This document shows, piece after piece, positions 1 to 7,022 of a stretch of 21,061 nucleotides of DNA. The position numbers and the translations under genes were made by a program. The stretch comes from Candidatus Saccharimonadota bacterium (GTDB lineage Bacteria; Patescibacteriota; Saccharimonadia; Saccharimonadales; Saccharimonadaceae): the NCBI GenBank assembly GCA_030536095.1, contig JAUNQQ010000007.1:1-21061 (forward strand). The letters are read 5' to 3'. The notes below the pieces were generated by a model, which worked only from the letters and a program-made list of their open reading frames with translations, had not been told where the DNA came from and ran no database searches. Numbering within the stretch: the first letter of the stretch is position 1; each line of letters starts with the position of its first letter.

Positions 1-96
1 AAGGCGCTTTAAAGTTATTTACTTCTCTGCGCCATATTGGCGGAGGTTCACTTTTTATTCTATGGCTTTGCGTTTTCTTGCAAAAGTTCTGCAATA

Positions 97-243
97 AAAA
101 GCGACACCGCACTGGTGTACTAAATTACAACAGAAGCTTTTACCAAAACTCATGCTGATTATGCGATGTCGCAACTTTTGCTTGAGTTTTGGCGGACCAG
201 CTTCCTACAAAAAGTGGGCTTCCAAAATTGTAATTTAGTACAT
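97..243 (-). ncRNA. Unidentified structured RNA or leader, ends paired
   Basis: I do not recognise the family. On the minus strand a promoter (248-276) should start transcription at about 241-243. That is the edge of a perfect 15-bp inverted repeat (228-242 with 116-130) closing the RNA. Nested inside are 6 bp (199-204 with 133-138), 10 bp (183-192 with 143-152) and a small apical hairpin (162-173). A terminator-like hairpin follows (114-118 with 104-108, then five U at 96-100). No open reading frame fits. It could be a stand-alone small RNA, a riboswitch-like leader for a gene left of the window, or a small inverted-repeat element. The structure and promoter are seen; function is unknown. 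Confidence 0.6.
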
Positions 244-247
244 TTTA

Positions 248-276
248 ATCATAACCCAAATAAAAGCAGAAGTCAA
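248..276 (-). promoter_or_regulatory. Promoter of the 97-243 RNA
   Basis: Minus strand: TTGACT (276-271), a 17-base spacer and TATGAT (253-248). Each box matches the sigma-70 consensus at five of six positions. The predicted start falls at the outer edge of the 15-bp inverted repeat. Confidence 0.6.
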
Positions 277-286
277 GGGTTTTTCG

Positions 287-313
287 AAAAAATCGCCCAT
301 AAAGTGGGCGATT
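287..313 (-). terminator. Intrinsic terminator of the aldolase gene
   Basis: Read on the minus strand: a 9-bp stem AATCGCCCA (313-305) with TGGGCGATT (299-291), loop CTTTA, running into a tract of six T. It lies 21 bases after the aldolase stop codon. Confidence 0.85.
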
Positions 314-333
314 AGATAGATAAATAAGTTAGA

Positions 334-2184
334 TTATTTTATTGCGTCACAGTTTGCGATAAGGCGGGCCTTAAAGGCGTCCTTAGCAGCGTCAGAATTC
401 TCGTTATCACCCTTCCAGGTGACAAGAGCGGGATCCTGCAGAGCACGAGCAAAAGAGAACGTGACTGGCCATGGGAAAGGACCGTTTTTAGTAATTTCGC
501 GAAGATTTTCGGTCGCTTGTTCGGGAGACTGACCACCGGAAAGAAAGACAACGCCACCGAGCTTACGCGGAACATGCGCACGGAGAACCTGGGAAGTGGC
601 ACGGCCGACTTCTTCGGTGGTGGATTGAATCGGATATTGTTTTCCAGCCATAACCATATTTACTTTCAGGATGCAAGATTCGAGCTTAATTCCCTGTTTA
701 CCGAGAGCGTCAAAGAGACAATCGAGGATTTTTGAGGTGGTATCAATACTAGTTTCGAGAGTATAGTTCCCATCATAAACGAGTTCCGGCTCAACAATTG
801 GGACAATGGAGGCATCTTGACAAATCTTTGCATAAGTGGCAAGAATATCAGCATTTTTCTCAATCGCCATTTCGGACGGATAATCAGTTCCCCTCACCTC
901 AAAGGCAGCGCGCCATTTTGCAAAACGAAGCCCGCGTTCATAATATTCGTCTAATCGCTCCCTTAAACCATCGAGTCCGTCAGTATATTTTTCTTCGGAA
1001 TCAGGAAAATTCACTAGACCCTTATCGACTTTTACGCCGGGAATTATTCCGTGCGCAGTAAGATACGAGACAAAATCACGACCATCATCAGATAATTGTT
1101 TTGTTGTTTCGTCAAATAGAATAACACCATTTATATATTGTTCCAATTCGGGAGTAGAGAGGAAAATATTACGATAATCGCGGCGATGTTCCTCATCATC
1201 GGGGATAAGCAGAGACTCAAACTTCTTATGGATAGACCCACCAGACTCATCGGCAGCGAGAATTCCCTTCCCAGGAGCCATTAGCTGCGCAGTAATCATC
1301 CGAAGGTCGGTTTCTTCGGCACGCTGATTTTTAGCGAGAGACTCGACGCGCTTTTTCGGAACAGTACCGAGAAGGGTAGAGTTTTCGACATTTACCTTTG
1401 CCATAAGCAGGGCATCTTTTACGGAGTAATCATGAAGCAGGGCAGAGAAAATTGTTGAGGCGATAATAGAATGACAGGTTAGATGCGTCATCAAATCCGT
1501 CCGCTCAATTCGCCAACTCTGATGAACAGTGCCGAGAGTAATACTACGATCGGAAATACGACAGACCGAACCAGAATAATTAGCATCTGTCAAGCCGTTT
1601 AGATTGGGGCCGGAAAGGCTAGAATCGGACTTTTCGGATTCATCAACAAAAATCATACTAGCAAAAGCCAATAACTTCTTATCGGCATCAGATGGATTAC
1701 GTGGGACATAGACGGCAACACGCGTATGCGAGGAAATTGACAAAAACTGACGAAGGTTTTTTACTAAGTCGTCCGTTACGCCGGCGCTACGGTCGACATA
1801 AATCCAATCAACAGAGTCAGTAGGGGTTACCCAAATGGTTTTTTCTCTCTCGTTGCCAGTAAGATAGGTGATATTATTTCCGCGGCTAAGCATATAACGG
1901 TATTCCTGAGCCTCCTGCGCATTATCAACAACACTACCATCAACAAAACCAAGGCGCGCACCGGCGATTTTTGCACTGTGTTCGAAACGATTCATTACTT
2001 CCATCGCGACGGCTGCACCACCAAAAATCGCAGTGCGAGTAAAGAATTTTGCGGCAGACTTTCCGTCGAATTTTAAATCGAGCCAAGGTATTCCCTGCTC
2101 ATCTTCTTCAAAGTGATTCCGACGCTCGTCGAGACGGAGATAGACATCTTTTATTACGTTCCCTATAATTAACACATTGCTCAT
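334..2184 (-). CDS. PfkB-like pseudokinase fused to class I fructose-bisphosphate aldolase
   Basis: The C-terminal half (about residues 293-616) is a class I fructose-1,6-bisphosphate aldolase. It shows GKGILAADES (305-314), FAKW (421-424), PIVEPE (462-467), the Schiff-base lysine K507 in ILKVNMV, and LSGGQS (548-553). It should cleave fructose-1,6-bisphosphate into DHAP and glyceraldehyde-3-phosphate by the metal-independent route. The first 280 residues resemble a PfkB/ribokinase fold (VLIIGNVIKDV at the start, GGAAVAMEV at 55-63, and a C-terminal helix pattern at 235-274). The Asn of the first PfkB signature appears replaced by Val, and the catalytic GAGD region reads as THLTCH, so kinase activity looks lost. 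At 616 residues it is nearly twice a normal class I enzyme. The mRNA should be leaderless: TATAAT ends 6 bases before the ATG. The aldolase call is firm; the kinase origin is by motif only. Confidence 0.9.
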   Translation of the reverse strand: MSNVLIIGNVIKDVYLRLDERRNHFEEDEQGIPWLDLKFDGKSAAKFFTRTAIFGGAAVAMEVMNRFEHSAKIAGARLGFVDGSVVDNAQEAQEYRYMLSRGNNITYLTGNEREKTIWVTPTDSVDWIYVDRSAGVTDDLVKNLRQFLSISSHTRVAVYVPRNPSDADKKLLAFASMIFVDESEKSDSSLSGPNLNGLTDANYSGSVCRISDRSITLGTVHQSWRIERTDLMTHLTCHSIIASTIFSALLHDYSVKDALLMAKVNVENSTLLGTVPKKRVESLAKNQRAEETDLRMITAQLMAPGKGILAADESGGSIHKKFESLLIPDDEEHRRDYRNIFLSTPELEQYINGVILFDETTKQLSDDGRDFVSYLTAHGIIPGVKVDKGLVNFPDSEEKYTDGLDGLRERLDEYYERGLRFAKWRAAFEVRGTDYPSEMAIEKNADILATYAKICQDASIVPIVEPELVYDGNYTLETSIDTTSKILDCLFDALGKQGIKLESCILKVNMVMAGKQYPIQSTTEEVGRATSQVLRAHVPRKLGGVVFLSGGQSPEQATENLREITKNGPFPWPVTFSFARALQDPALVTWKGDNENSDAAKDAFKARLIANCDAIK

Positions 2185-2190
2185 ACTATG

Positions 2191-2196
2191 ATTATA
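2191..2196 (-). promoter_or_regulatory. -10 box of the aldolase gene, leaderless
   Basis: TATAAT on the minus strand with an upstream TGT (extended -10), 6 bases before the ATG at 2184. Transcription should start at or next to the ATG, and no Shine-Dalgarno site fits. Confidence 0.7.
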
Positions 2197-2209
2197 ACAC
2201 AGGATATGA

Positions 2210-2215
2210 TATAAT
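2210..2215 (+). promoter_or_regulatory. -10 box of the methyltransferase-rpmA unit, leaderless
   Basis: TGA-TATAAT followed by six bases and the ATG at 2222. It is divergent from the aldolase promoter inside a 37-base intergenic gap, so two polymerases cannot occupy both sites at once. Confidence 0.7.
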
Positions 2216-2221
2216 CAAGGT

Positions 2222-3316
2222 ATGAAATATCTTGGAGTTTTAGGTAGACAGCCAGAAATATCGGTGGCAGAGCTGAGTGCGCAGTTTTATAATGTTCAAT
2301 GGGTAAGCAAGGAACTAGCTGAATTTTCGGCGGATTCTCGACCAAATATCGACCGGCTGGGAGGCGTAATAAAGATTGCAGAGGAGTTGACAATTTCGCC
2401 AGCTGATTATCTAAAAAGTCTAGACGCGGGAAAGATAACGTTGGGGATTTCAGATTATTCGCGGAGGGCGACGAAGCAGGTTGTAATGAGAAAAGCGCTT
2501 GAGCTTAAAAATGCACTCAGGGAAGCGAACAGGAGTGCGAGAGTAGTACCGAATCGAGAAAGGGTGATTTCAACGGCGGCGGCGCTGGGGAATGGACTGG
2601 GGCGGAGAGACCGGCACGTAGAGTTTATACTATATAATGATAAATGGTATGTGTCAATAGGCGTACAAAACATTAATGCATATACGCGGCGAGATCGAAT
2701 GCGACCGGCGCGAGATGCGAAAGTGGGGATGCTGCCGCCGAAATTGGCGCAAATCTTAATAAACTTATGTGGAGTTATGCCGGCTGGGTCGAGAGTCTTG
2801 GATCCGTTTTGTGGGACGGGGGTAATTTTACAAGAGGCAAGGCTGATGGGGTATTATGTTTATGGGACGGATAAAAATCCGAAGATGATTGAATATTCGA
2901 AGAGAAACTTAAAATTTCTCGGGGCGGCGCAGGGGGACTGGACACTAGAAGTCGGGGATGCAACGGAACATCGGTGGAGTGGTGAAATTTCGGCAGTGGC
3001 GGCGGAAAGTTACCTCGGGAGTCCGCTGTCGGAGATTCCGAGCGGAGTGAGACTGAAAAACGAGCAGAATGTTTGTGGTGATATTCTCAGGGGATTTTTG
3101 AAAAATCTAGGTAGGCAAATTCGAAGCGGGACGCCGGTGGTGATTGCGGTACCAGCGTGGCTACGGGGGAATGGCGAGTACGAAAAACTCGTAAAAAATC
3201 TTGACGAAATTAGAGAGTTGGAGTATAATGTAGAAAAGTCGGGTGCTGGGGAGTTGATTTATGCGCGACCTGGTCAGATAGTTGCCCGAGAGATATTAAT
3301 TTTAAGGAAGAAATAG
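2222..3316 (+). CDS. Trm11/TrmG10-like RNA methyltransferase (UPF0020 type)
   Basis: A 364-residue SAM-dependent methyltransferase. Residues about 45-160 hold a THUMP-like RNA-binding region ending in INAYTRRDRMRPARDAKVGMLPPKLAQ, which resembles the linker of archaeal and eukaryotic tRNA-guanosine-N2 methylases (Trm11/TrmG10). The Rossmann domain has motif I DPFCGTG (194-200) and the acidic YGTDKNP (214-220). Motif IV, normally DPPY, appears to be ESYLG (262-266), so substrate and activity are uncertain. The likely target is tRNA, by family. The start at 2222 is set by the -10 box six bases upstream. It is followed one base after its stop by rpmA, so the two are co-transcribed. A DNA methylase of the same superfamily is possible but less likely given the THUMP-like part. 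Confidence 0.7.
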   Translation: MKYLGVLGRQPEISVAELSAQFYNVQWVSKELAEFSADSRPNIDRLGGVIKIAEELTISPADYLKSLDAGKITLGISDYSRRATKQVVMRKALELKNALREANRSARVVPNRERVISTAAALGNGLGRRDRHVEFILYNDKWYVSIGVQNINAYTRRDRMRPARDAKVGMLPPKLAQILINLCGVMPAGSRVLDPFCGTGVILQEARLMGYYVYGTDKNPKMIEYSKRNLKFLGAAQGDWTLEVGDATEHRWSGEISAVAAESYLGSPLSEIPSGVRLKNEQNVCGDILRGFLKNLGRQIRSGTPVVIAVPAWLRGNGEYEKLVKNLDEIRELEYNVEKSGAGELIYARPGQIVAREILILRKK

Positions 3317-3317
3317 T

Positions 3318-3590
3318 ATGTCACACGTAAAAGCTGGTGGAACCGCGAAGAATATACATAATAATGCTGGGCAGAGGCTTGGCGTGAAGAGATTTGGTGG
3401 ACAGAAAGTCCGGAATGGTGAAGTAATTGTGCGTCAGACTGGTGCAACAAAGATTGCAGGGCCGGGGACATATTTGTCGCGGAATTTTACGATTCATGCG
3501 GCGAAAGATGGGGTGGTTACCTTTGTGAAAACGAAGAAGAGGCATTTTTCGGGGAAAAACTTACCGAGAACTAGAGTTGAGGTTAGATAA
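3318..3590 (+). CDS. rpmA: 50S ribosomal protein L27
   Basis: A 90-residue bL27, a large-subunit protein whose N-terminus reaches the peptidyl-transferase centre. Typical features are the N-terminal HVKAGGTAKN, RLGVKRFGGQKVRNGEVIVRQTG (residues about 20-42) and the basic C-terminus. The start is one base after the methyltransferase stop, with AAGGAAG upstream as a ribosome site. It lacks the N-terminal extension that is cleaved in Firmicutes. The usual partner rplU (L21) is not adjacent; the gene is the second of a two-gene unit with an RNA methylase, which fits a translation-linked operon. A strong terminator follows. Confidence 0.95.
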   Translation: MSHVKAGGTAKNIHNNAGQRLGVKRFGGQKVRNGEVIVRQTGATKIAGPGTYLSRNFTIHAAKDGVVTFVKTKKRHFSGKNLPRTRVEVR

Positions 3591-3595
3591 AATTT

Positions 3596-3620
3596 CGCCC
3601 CGAGTGAGGGGCGTTTTTTT
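3596..3620 (+). terminator. Terminator between rpmA and xseB
   Basis: CGCCCC (3596-3601), loop GAGTGA, GGGGCG (3608-3613), then seven T on the plus strand. The hairpin also follows the xseB stop on the minus strand, so it may serve both convergent genes. Confidence 0.9.
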
Positions 3621-3816
3621 AAAACTCTTTGTCGATGACTTCGATTTTGTTTTTTAGGGTTTCGAGGTCGGTCTTTACTTCTTTGGCGGCCTTCATCGTT
3701 GCTTCGTATTTTTCGGCAGCTTGATCAAGTGAGAAATCATCGCCATAAAACCATTCGACCTGTTTATTTAGTTCGTTCATCTTTTCGCTAATGCTTTTAG
3801 ATTTTTCATCTGCCAT
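3619..3816 (-). CDS. xseB: Exodeoxyribonuclease VII small subunit
   Basis: A 65-residue helical protein matching XseB: VEWFYGDDFSLDQAAEKYEATMKAAKEV corresponds to the family pattern of an acidic first helix, SLxxAxxxYE, and a second helix. It binds the XseA large subunit to form exonuclease VII, which degrades single-stranded DNA. I start it at the MADEK methionine (3816) and not six residues upstream, because AAAGGA lies at proper spacing before that ATG. It overlaps the xseA stop by 11 bases, so translation is probably coupled. It is the last gene of the minus-strand operon. Confidence 0.85.
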   Translation of the reverse strand: MADEKSKSISEKMNELNKQVEWFYGDDFSLDQAAEKYEATMKAAKEVKTDLETLKNKIEVIDKEF

Positions 3817-5041
3817 CTTTATTCCTTTCTTCAATTTTCTTTACTTCTGCTTCGAAATATTTTTTCATAGTTGTAATTTTTAGAGTTTTACCAATATCTA
3901 TTTCACCGGCAATAATAGCATATCCCTGCCTTAAGACCAATTCTGGATTCATAGACTCAATAATCTTCAAGGTATTTTCGATTTTGGCAAGTTCGTGGTT
4001 TAATCTCTCAGCGATAAAATGTTTTAGCTGGGCAAGGTCGCGGTCGGTTTTAGCCTGCAACTCGCTGACGGATTTTTTCATCACGGAATTTGCGGTGGAG
4101 ATTTTAGATTGCAGTACTCTGTTGGTGGCTTCGATTTTTTCGGATAAGATGCGGCGAAGACCGTCACGCTTTAACTGTAGCTCGTTCGCAACATCAACAA
4201 TGGCGGCATAGATACGGCGAGAAAGTCCCTCAGTCTGAGAATTAATGCGTCTTATTTCGGCGGATTTGTCAAGCGTAAGCATCTCGGCGCAGTTACTCGG
4301 AGTAGAGGCGCGAATATCAGCGGCGAGATCGGCGAGAGTTTCGTCGACTTCGTGACCAATACCGGTAATCACGGGGATTTTTGAGCTGGCAATGGCGCGA
4401 ACTAGGGCTTCGTCATTAAAACAAGAGAGGTCATCCGCTGAGCCACCACCGCGAATCATGGCGATAATCTGAACTTCACCTTTTTCATTCAGATAATTTA
4501 GAGCACGAATCATCTGTTCAGGCGCGGCCATTCCCTGAACCTGAGTATGACAAACCTGAATTTCGAGACCACCCCAGCGATGGTTGATAATTTTACAAAA
4601 GTCGGCATAGCCGGCGGCTCCAGTCGAAGAAATGACACCGATTCGGACGAGATTCTCTGGGAGTGGACGCTTTTTGGCTGGGTCAAAAAGACCTTCTTTG
4701 GTTAATTTCTTTTTTAGAAGCTCATAAGCCTTCTTAATACTGCCTTCACCGACGGGGACGATTTTTTGGACGGTGAGCGAAAATTTTCCCCATTTTGTCA
4801 CCTTTGGCAGGGCTTTTACACGGACTTTCATACCATCTTCGAGAGGAATGGAAAGTTGCCAAACAGGCATAAAACAATTTACGCTAGATTCGTCGTCTTT
4901 TAGGTCGAAAAAAATCCATTTTCCCTGAGATGTTTTATAAGAGGCGACCTCACCCTCGATGATGACACCCGAAAAAGCATAAGCGAGATCCTGATTTAGA
5001 TTATCAAGAAATCCGGAAACCGAAAAAACTAGATCATCCAT
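3806..5041 (-). CDS. xseA: Exodeoxyribonuclease VII large subunit
   Basis: A 411-residue XseA. The N-terminal OB-fold covers roughly residues 1-105 (IIEGEVASYKTSQGKWIFFDLKD). The catalytic core includes GVISSTGAAGYADF, MIRGGGSADDL, and PVITGIGHEVDETLADLAADIRASTPS, followed by a long coiled-coil helix region and a short C-terminal tail. With XseB it degrades single-stranded DNA in both directions and helps DNA repair. Its ATG shares one base with the TAA of the upstream membrane-protein gene (TAATG), which implies coupled translation. It ends in TGA, showing that TGA is a stop codon here. Confidence 0.95.
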   Translation of the reverse strand: MDDLVFSVSGFLDNLNQDLAYAFSGVIIEGEVASYKTSQGKWIFFDLKDDESSVNCFMPVWQLSIPLEDGMKVRVKALPKVTKWGKFSLTVQKIVPVGEGSIKKAYELLKKKLTKEGLFDPAKKRPLPENLVRIGVISSTGAAGYADFCKIINHRWGGLEIQVCHTQVQGMAAPEQMIRALNYLNEKGEVQIIAMIRGGGSADDLSCFNDEALVRAIASSKIPVITGIGHEVDETLADLAADIRASTPSNCAEMLTLDKSAEIRRINSQTEGLSRRIYAAIVDVANELQLKRDGLRRILSEKIEATNRVLQSKISTANSVMKKSVSELQAKTDRDLAQLKHFIAERLNHELAKIENTLKIIESMNPELVLRQGYAIIAGEIDIGKTLKITTMKKYFEAEVKKIEERNKDGR

Positions 5042-6117
5042 TAGTCGAGCGGATTATCTTCGTTAATACGCTCGATTTCAGCACGTTCCTTCTTGCCAAT
5101 TTTAGATACGGCATGTTGATAAAAACCATAACCTGAGCCGACCGTCAAGACGAGAACAATAACACGAGTAGTAACAACGACGGCAGTAGCGAGACCAATT
5201 TCGACATTTAGCATGGTCATTACGCCAATCATTGAGCCTTCGTAGCCGCCAATTCCACCCGGAGTGGCGACAATCCCGCCGATGACTGAGCCAATAGCTT
5301 CGGCAACCATAATCGGGGGGAGGAGTTCGGGGTGACCCATTGAGATTGAGACGACCCAATAAGTCGCAACCTCAAGAAAACTATAGACAACTCCCCAGAG
5401 GATAGGTTTAATTAATATAGACTTATTCTCTCGAGCCTCCATGAGGTTTTTATGAATATCATGAAAATAACTCTGGACGGTTTTTAGGTTCAAGATGTCT
5501 TTTTTATGACCAAAAGTGATTTTTTCAACAAACCAGTTTACAAACTTTGTACCTGTTTTGGCAAACCAGTCAATGCGTTTTTTGCTGCTGGCGATAACAA
5601 CGATGGCAACAATAACAAGAAATATAGCAAGACAGACGAAAGCGACCACACCAAGAATCCAAGAGGCAGAATCAGAGAGTTCACCCTGAGAAATGAGAAA
5701 AATAATTGCAAGGACGGTCTGGAGCTGATTAGTAGAAATAGTAATCGCATAGCGAAGAAGGTACATAAAAGAGGTTTCACCATAACTTGCGCCGTAAGGC
5801 TTTAGACGCCAGGCAATATAACCAAGACCAGAAACACCGCCGGACGGAACGGCATGATTCATGAAATTTAGCTCAAGTGAAATACGAAAAAGATCGAATT
5901 TTGAGATATTTTTAGAGTCGCCTTTTGCGCGCATGTAAGAGAAAAACATCTGGCCGCAGCAGTAATACATAAATAGCTGCTCTGGAATAAGCATAAGAAC
6001 AACGAGAAGATTAGTATTCTGAAGATAATCAACAGCCATAAAAATCTGGTCTTTTGCCTGCCAAAGGACAAAGACTATAAGGATAAGAGTAAGCGCACTG
6101 ATAATTTTTCGAATCAT
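5041..6117 (-). CDS. YbhN/UPF0104 (LPG synthase TM-like) membrane protein
   Basis: A 358-residue polytopic inner-membrane protein of the lysylphosphatidylglycerol-synthase transmembrane family (PF03706-like, also YbhN/AglD). Two family hallmarks are present: NHAVPSGGVSGLGY about one quarter in and TPGGIGGYEG in the last third. About eight hydrophobic segments can be counted. Family members are flippases or lipid-associated transferase membrane parts; this one lacks the soluble aminoacyl-transfer domain, so lipid lysylation is not predicted. It heads a three-gene minus-strand operon with xseA and xseB. TATAAT lies six bases before the ATG, so the mRNA is leaderless. The substrate is unknown. 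Confidence 0.8.
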   Translation of the reverse strand: MIRKIISALTLILIVFVLWQAKDQIFMAVDYLQNTNLLVVLMLIPEQLFMYYCCGQMFFSYMRAKGDSKNISKFDLFRISLELNFMNHAVPSGGVSGLGYIAWRLKPYGASYGETSFMYLLRYAITISTNQLQTVLAIIFLISQGELSDSASWILGVVAFVCLAIFLVIVAIVVIASSKKRIDWFAKTGTKFVNWFVEKITFGHKKDILNLKTVQSYFHDIHKNLMEARENKSILIKPILWGVVYSFLEVATYWVVSISMGHPELLPPIMVAEAIGSVIGGIVATPGGIGGYEGSMIGVMTMLNVEIGLATAVVVTTRVIVLVLTVGSGYGFYQHAVSKIGKKERAEIERINEDNPLD

Positions 6118-6123
6118 AGTATG

Positions 6124-6129
6124 ATTATA
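6124..6129 (-). promoter_or_regulatory. -10 box of the YbhN-xseA-xseB operon, leaderless
   Basis: TGA-TATAAT on the minus strand, six bases before the ATG at 6117. Confidence 0.7.
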
Positions 6130-6178
6130 TCATATCAGAAAAATTTTGGGGGAATTTTGACTTTTGAAATTTCCAGAG

Positions 6179-6184
6179 TATAAT
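6179..6184 (+). promoter_or_regulatory. -10 box of map, leaderless
   Basis: TATAAT eight bases before the ATG at 6193. An earlier ATG at 6188 is out of frame and lies too close to the box to be used. Confidence 0.65.
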
Positions 6185-6192
6185 AAGATGGT

Positions 6193-6954
6193 ATGGATAA
6201 GAAATTGGAAGAAAAAGTTTCGGCAATGCGGGAGGGGGGAAAGATTCTGGGGCAGTTGTTGACGGATTTAAGGAATTATGTTCAGGTGGGAATGAGTGAA
6301 AAGGAGGTGGATGCGTGGGTACGGAAGGAAGTTGAAAAACGAGGTGCGACAGTAGCATATGATGAGTTGGAGGAGAAATTTCCAGGAGCGATTTGTATTT
6401 CAACGAATGAACAACTGGTCCACGGGGCGCCGAGTGATTATGTTTTTCAAGACGGCGACAAAGTTTCGTTTGATATGGTGATCGGATATAAGGGGTATTA
6501 TACTGATTCGGCGTTTACAATGTTGGTTGGAGATGGAGGAAGTCCGGCAGTAAGGCGGATGATTTCTGTAACGGAGAGTGCGCTGATGGAGGGAATTGAT
6601 CAGGTGCGACCGGGTGTACCGATTTGGAAAATTGGGGAGGCAGTAGAGAGAGTGCTTCGGCGAGAGAAATTGGGGGTGATTGAGAATTATGTTGGGCATT
6701 TTATCGGAGAGAAGATGCATATGGAGCCGCTGGTGCCAAATTATAAAGTTCGGAGTTATAATTATAAACTGCGAGTGGGTGATACGCTGTGTATTGAGCC
6801 GATGGCAAGTTTGGGGAAACCAGCGAATCATGTGGCGGATGATGGGAGCGGATGGACAGTGGTGATGAATGATGGTTCGATTGGATGTCATACTGAACAT
6901 ACGGTATTAGTTACAGAGACGGGGTATGAGATTTTGACGCCGAGGGAAATTTAG
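6193..6954 (+). CDS. map: Type I methionine aminopeptidase
   Basis: A 253-residue cytosolic metalloprotease that removes the initiator methionine. The five metal ligands are visible: D94 and D105 in FDMVIGYKGYYTD, H169 in VGHFIG, E202 in CIEPM, and E235 in TEHTVLVTE. H78 in HGAP is the conserved active-site histidine. There is no N-terminal zinc-finger extension, so it is the bacterial type Ia form. It stands alone, convergent with ftsA, not beside the ribosomal-protein cluster where map often sits. The start is set by the TATAAT box eight bases upstream. Confidence 0.95.
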   Translation: MDKKLEEKVSAMREGGKILGQLLTDLRNYVQVGMSEKEVDAWVRKEVEKRGATVAYDELEEKFPGAICISTNEQLVHGAPSDYVFQDGDKVSFDMVIGYKGYYTDSAFTMLVGDGGSPAVRRMISVTESALMEGIDQVRPGVPIWKIGEAVERVLRREKLGVIENYVGHFIGEKMHMEPLVPNYKVRSYNYKLRVGDTLCIEPMASLGKPANHVADDGSGWTVVMNDGSIGCHTEHTVLVTETGYEILTPREI

Positions 6955-7022
6955 TTTTTGTTAAACCATAAAAAGTATTTTGTAAACAGTCGCAAGTGCA
7001 TCGGGTAGGCAAAAATTAGTGA

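Noticed and set aside
116-242. Integron attC site or MITE
   Set aside because: The inverted repeat size fits, but the attC core sequences RYYYAAC/GTTRRRY and an obvious target duplication were not seen; the promoter and terminator favour an RNA. A MITE is not fully excluded.
3806-5041. Alternative genetic code with TGA as Gly
   Set aside because: xseA ends in TGA at the expected length, and other genes need no TGA readthrough.
6955-7022. Terminator between map and ftsA
   Set aside because: No GC-rich stem with a T-run is visible in this 68-base gap.
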